In this document: positions 61,997 through 64,000 of the stretch, one piece after another
Layout of the letters: every line of letters begins with the position of its first letter
Position numbering within the stretch: position 1 is the first letter of the stretch
NCBI RefSeq assembly: GCF_016862435.1
Contig: NZ_BOMY01000013.1
Coordinates: forward strand, 186,001-250,000
Direction: 5' to 3'
DNA: 64,000 bases
DNA from: Paractinoplanes tereljensis
GTDB lineage: Bacteria; Actinomycetota; Actinomycetes; Mycobacteriales; Micromonosporaceae
Translations under genes and position numbers: made by a program
Notes under the pieces: generated by a model
Told to the model about the DNA's origin: nothing
Databases searched by the model: none
What the model saw: only the letters and a program-made list of their open reading frames with translations

Positions 61997-62740
61997 GTGC
62001 GCCAGCGCTTGTCGTCTGAGCCCGATCGGTATCGCGGTCGCCGCCGCGTACCCACCCCTCCCCGCAGTCGTTACGCGGTCGTCGTCACATCCGCCTTCAT
62101 CGGCGCCGGTGTGGTCGCTATCGGGGCAGGTTCCAACTTTCCCGATGCCAAAGCGGTAAACCCCGAAGTTCTACAGGGTTTGGCCAGCGCGCACAGCACC
62201 ACCGACGACGCGATCGCCAACCGCTCGACCGATGAGAAGGCCTCCCGCGGCGAAGACCGCACGGCCGTCAGCAAGGAGAAGGTCAGCGCCGAGGAAGCCG
62301 CCGCCGATGTCTGGCTGCTGCCGCTCGACGAGTTCACCTTCACCTCGGCCTACGGCATCCGCTGGGGCAAGCTGCACGCCGGCATCGACCTGGCCGCCCC
62401 GGAGGGCAGCCCCTACAAGTCGATCCACGCCGGCAAGGTGATCCAGGCGGGCTACTACGGCGCCTACGGCTACTCGATCACCGTGCAGAACCCGGACGGC
62501 ACCGAGGTCATCTACGCCCACTCCCGGCGCGTGCTGGTGAAGGCGGGCGACCAGGTCAAGGCCGGCCAGGTGATCGGCCTCGTCGGTAACACCGGTGCCT
62601 CCTACGGGACGCACCTGCACCTCGAGATCCACGTCGGGGGCAACCCGGTCGACCCGATCCCCTACCTCCGTGATCGCGGCGTTGACATCAAGCTCCAGGT
62701 CGAGTCGGTGTACGCCGGCATGGCCGCCGCCGCTTCCTGA
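61997..62740 (+). CDS. M23-family peptidoglycan endopeptidase 1
   Basis: 247-aa exported LytM-domain protein. Basic N-terminus, transmembrane/signal segment (YAVVVTSAFIGAGVVAIGAG), a charged linker (~55-105) and the peptidase: HAGIDLAAPEG (HxxxD Zn ligands, ~145), VIYAHSRRVLVKAGDQVKAG, HLHLEIHVGGNPVDP (HxH, ~217). It should cleave peptide cross-links of the wall. GTG 61997 has GGAGGG 7 nt upstream, so the longer frame (from 61949) is rejected. The long structured leader suggests RNA-level control. Terminated by a T-tract hairpin. Confidence 0.88.
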   Translation: MRQRLSSEPDRYRGRRRVPTPPRSRYAVVVTSAFIGAGVVAIGAGSNFPDAKAVNPEVLQGLASAHSTTDDAIANRSTDEKASRGEDRTAVSKEKVSAEEAAADVWLLPLDEFTFTSAYGIRWGKLHAGIDLAAPEGSPYKSIHAGKVIQAGYYGAYGYSITVQNPDGTEVIYAHSRRVLVKAGDQVKAGQVIGLVGNTGASYGTHLHLEIHVGGNPVDPIPYLRDRGVDIKLQVESVYAGMAAAAS

Positions 62741-62774
62741 TCCCTCCTTCCCGCTCAGACATGCCGCAAACGGG

Positions 62775-62798
62775 CCGACAGGCCTTATGTCGGTTTTT
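62775..62798 (+). terminator. Intrinsic terminator after M23 peptidase 1
   Basis: CCGACA (62775-62780), loop GGCCTTA, TGTCGG (62788-62793) and then TTTTT. A canonical short stem with T-tract, 35 nt after the stop. Confidence 0.8.
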
Positions 62799-62821
62799 GT
62801 CGCCCGGGAGGGGTCACGCGC

Positions 62822-63586
62822 GTGCCTCAGCCAGCCGCTGGCCGCCACCGCAAGCCATGTGAACCCCGGCACCGTGCCGTCCGCCCGCGTGGGCGCAGCA
62901 TCGCGCTGACCGCCGTTCTCGGGGCCGCCCTGGTCACCGGCATCGCCGGGGGAACCGCCGCGGCCGCCAATGCCCGGCACCATCGGGTACCGGACCCCGC
63001 ACCTGTCGCCGCCCCGGCCGTCGACCCCTATCTCGCGGATGTCGACGCGGTGCCGCCCGAGGTGCTCCGGGAGCGCGGCGCTGGACGAGGCCAGATGCCG
63101 GTCGCCCGTGGTGCGGACGTCATCTCCGGCTCCGGCGCTCAGGGCGTACGACAAAAAGCCCGGCCAAAAGCCGCCGCCGGCGGCGCCGCCTGGGTCAATC
63201 CCAACCCCACCGCCCAGGTCACCTCGTGCTTCGGGCCCCGCTGGGGACGGCAGCACGAGGGGGTCGACATGGCCGCCCCGGACGGATCACCGATCGTCGC
63301 GGCCGGCGCCGGCGTGGTGGTGCGGGCCGGCGTCGCCCAGGGGTACGGCAACGCCGTCCTGATCGACCACGGCGACGGCTGGCTCACCCATTACGGGCAC
63401 CTGTCGGTGATCACCGTGGTGCCGGGGCAGCGGGTCGCCGCCGGTCAGCAGATCGGCAACGAGGGCTCGACCGGCCACTCCACCGGGCCGCACCTGCACT
63501 TCGAGGTGCACCAGGGCTTCTACCAGAACCCGGTGGAACCGACCGCCTGGATGCGCCTGCACGGCGTCGACATCCCCGGCTGTTAG
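62822..63586 (+). CDS. M23-family peptidoglycan endopeptidase 2
   Basis: 254-aa exported peptidase: basic N-terminus, signal segment (SIALTAVLGAALVTGIAGGT, likely cleavage after AAA), a ~100-residue linker, then LytM domain with QHEGVDMAAPDGSP (HxxxD), GDGWLTHYGHLSV and PHLHFEVHQGF (HxH). A second Zn-endopeptidase in tandem with the first; its linker and domain differ, so it is an old duplication or a recruit. GTG 62822 has GGGAGGGG 8 nt upstream. The stop overlaps the convergent pcrA stop by 4 nt. Mycobacteria carry a single M23 gene at this place. Confidence 0.88.
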   Translation: MPQPAAGRHRKPCEPRHRAVRPRGRSIALTAVLGAALVTGIAGGTAAAANARHHRVPDPAPVAAPAVDPYLADVDAVPPEVLRERGAGRGQMPVARGADVISGSGAQGVRQKARPKAAAGGAAWVNPNPTAQVTSCFGPRWGRQHEGVDMAAPDGSPIVAAGAGVVVRAGVAQGYGNAVLIDHGDGWLTHYGHLSVITVVPGQRVAAGQQIGNEGSTGHSTGPHLHFEVHQGFYQNPVEPTAWMRLHGVDIPGC

Positions 63587-64000
63587 ATCTTCTCGATCGG
63601 GGCGTGCCGCAGGATCAGCCACATCACCTGGTCGCCGAAGTCGATCTGGGCTCGGGCGCTCGGCCCCTGCCCCTCGATCGCGACCACCCGGCCCAGGCCG
63701 TAGCGCTGGTGGTTGACCCGTTCGCCGACCGAGACCTTCGGCGCCTGCGGCAACTCGCTGGCGGTGGCCAGCTTGCTGGCGTCGATGCCGAGCCGGCTGG
63801 CCAGCTGCTGCGCCTTGGGCGTGCCCCCGGCGAAACCGCCGCCGCGCGACCGGTCGCCACCGGCCCGGCCGCCCACCCCGCCGCCGGTGCCGGACCAGGA
63901 CGTGTAGTTGCCCGCGGTGCGCTCCCAGCGGATCAGCTCGGGCGGCAGCTCGTCGGTGAACCGTGACGGCGGGTTGTACTGCGGCTGGCCCCACGCGGCC
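63583..64000 (-). CDS. pcrA: ATP-dependent DNA helicase PcrA/UvrD, C-terminal part
   Basis: The last 138 codons of a UvrD/PcrA helicase; the motor domains are beyond the window end. Visible are AAWGQPQYNPPSRFTDELPP and LIRWERTAGNYTSW, a Gly/Arg-rich linker, and the Tudor-like RNA-polymerase-interaction module (VGERVNHQRYGLGRVVAIEG, AQIDFGDQVMWLILRHAPI). The pcrA-M23-sucCD order matches mycobacteria and supports the assignment. Confidence 0.93.
   Translation of the reverse strand, partial: AAWGQPQYNPPSRFTDELPPELIRWERTAGNYTSWSGTGGGVGGRAGGDRSRGGGFAGGTPKAQQLASRLGIDASKLATASELPQAPKVSVGERVNHQRYGLGRVVAIEGQGPSARAQIDFGDQVMWLILRHAPIEKI

Overview
The window is high-GC actinobacterial chromosome. Gene order and protein style point to the family Micromonosporaceae, probably an Actinoplanes-like genus; this is inferred from synteny and protein families, and no marker gene or 16S is present. 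I found no tRNA, rRNA, CRISPR array, transposase or integrase.

Layout. (1) 1-14 kb, mostly minus strand: a PadR/HAAS pair cut by the window edge, then the conserved actinobacterial block mfd - SurA-like lipoprotein - mazG - DUF885 - DUF1206 and eno - ftsB - DUF501 - argA - ppx, with a PilZ protein and a small lipoprotein on the plus strand. (2) 14-22 kb, plus strand: a stand-alone hypX, ppc, and a four-gene operon of two ABC-2 type transporters. (3) 22.1-24 kb: a lower-GC two-gene cassette (DUF4365 nuclease-fold protein plus an unrecognised 391-aa protein), the best candidate for an undescribed, possibly defensive, system. (4) 24-28 kb, minus strand: orphan response regulator, P450, ferredoxin, ferredoxin reductase and SDR. 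(5) 28-31 kb: TolB-like beta-propeller, SDR/TetR divergent pair, NUDIX. (6) 31-45.8 kb: a surface-polysaccharide locus with Wzz, Wzy and Wzx homologues, WecG-type and GT2 glycosyltransferases, an APH-fold kinase, a methyltransferase, two GH26-like hydrolases, an APS kinase and two PAPS-dependent sulfotransferases. It reads as a Wzx/Wzy-type sulfated exopolysaccharide system. (7) 45.8-49.3 kb: deoR-galT, DinB-like, a DJ-1/PfpI gene remnant in AT-richer DNA, Uma2. (8) 49.4-61.6 kb: central metabolism (icd, mdh, purNH, a PerM-like membrane protein, sucCD, icmB-like) with PhoD and MBL hydrolases. (9) 61.9-64 kb: two secreted M23 peptidases and the 3' end of pcrA.

How the parts may work together. 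The seven genes wzz-wzy-APH-sulfotransferase-wzx-methyltransferase-GH26 (34.1-42.7 kb) overlap or are spaced by no more than 2 nt, so they are probably co-translated. The CysC protein immediately upstream would supply PAPS for both sulfotransferases. The Wzz protein's kinase-like domain and the CysC protein's sulfurylase-like domain have both lost their catalytic motifs. icd, mdh and sucCD supply four TCA-cycle steps, ppc supplies oxaloacetate, and an IcmB-like cobalamin subunit links acyl-CoA rearrangement to succinyl-CoA.

Noncoding signals. Strong hairpin terminators follow mdh/MBL, icd, sucD, icmB, ppc and the first M23 gene. Several candidate operators lie in divergent or leader regions (PadR, TetR, DeoR, response-regulator direct repeats). 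A structured leader precedes the first M23 gene and may be a c-di-AMP riboswitch.
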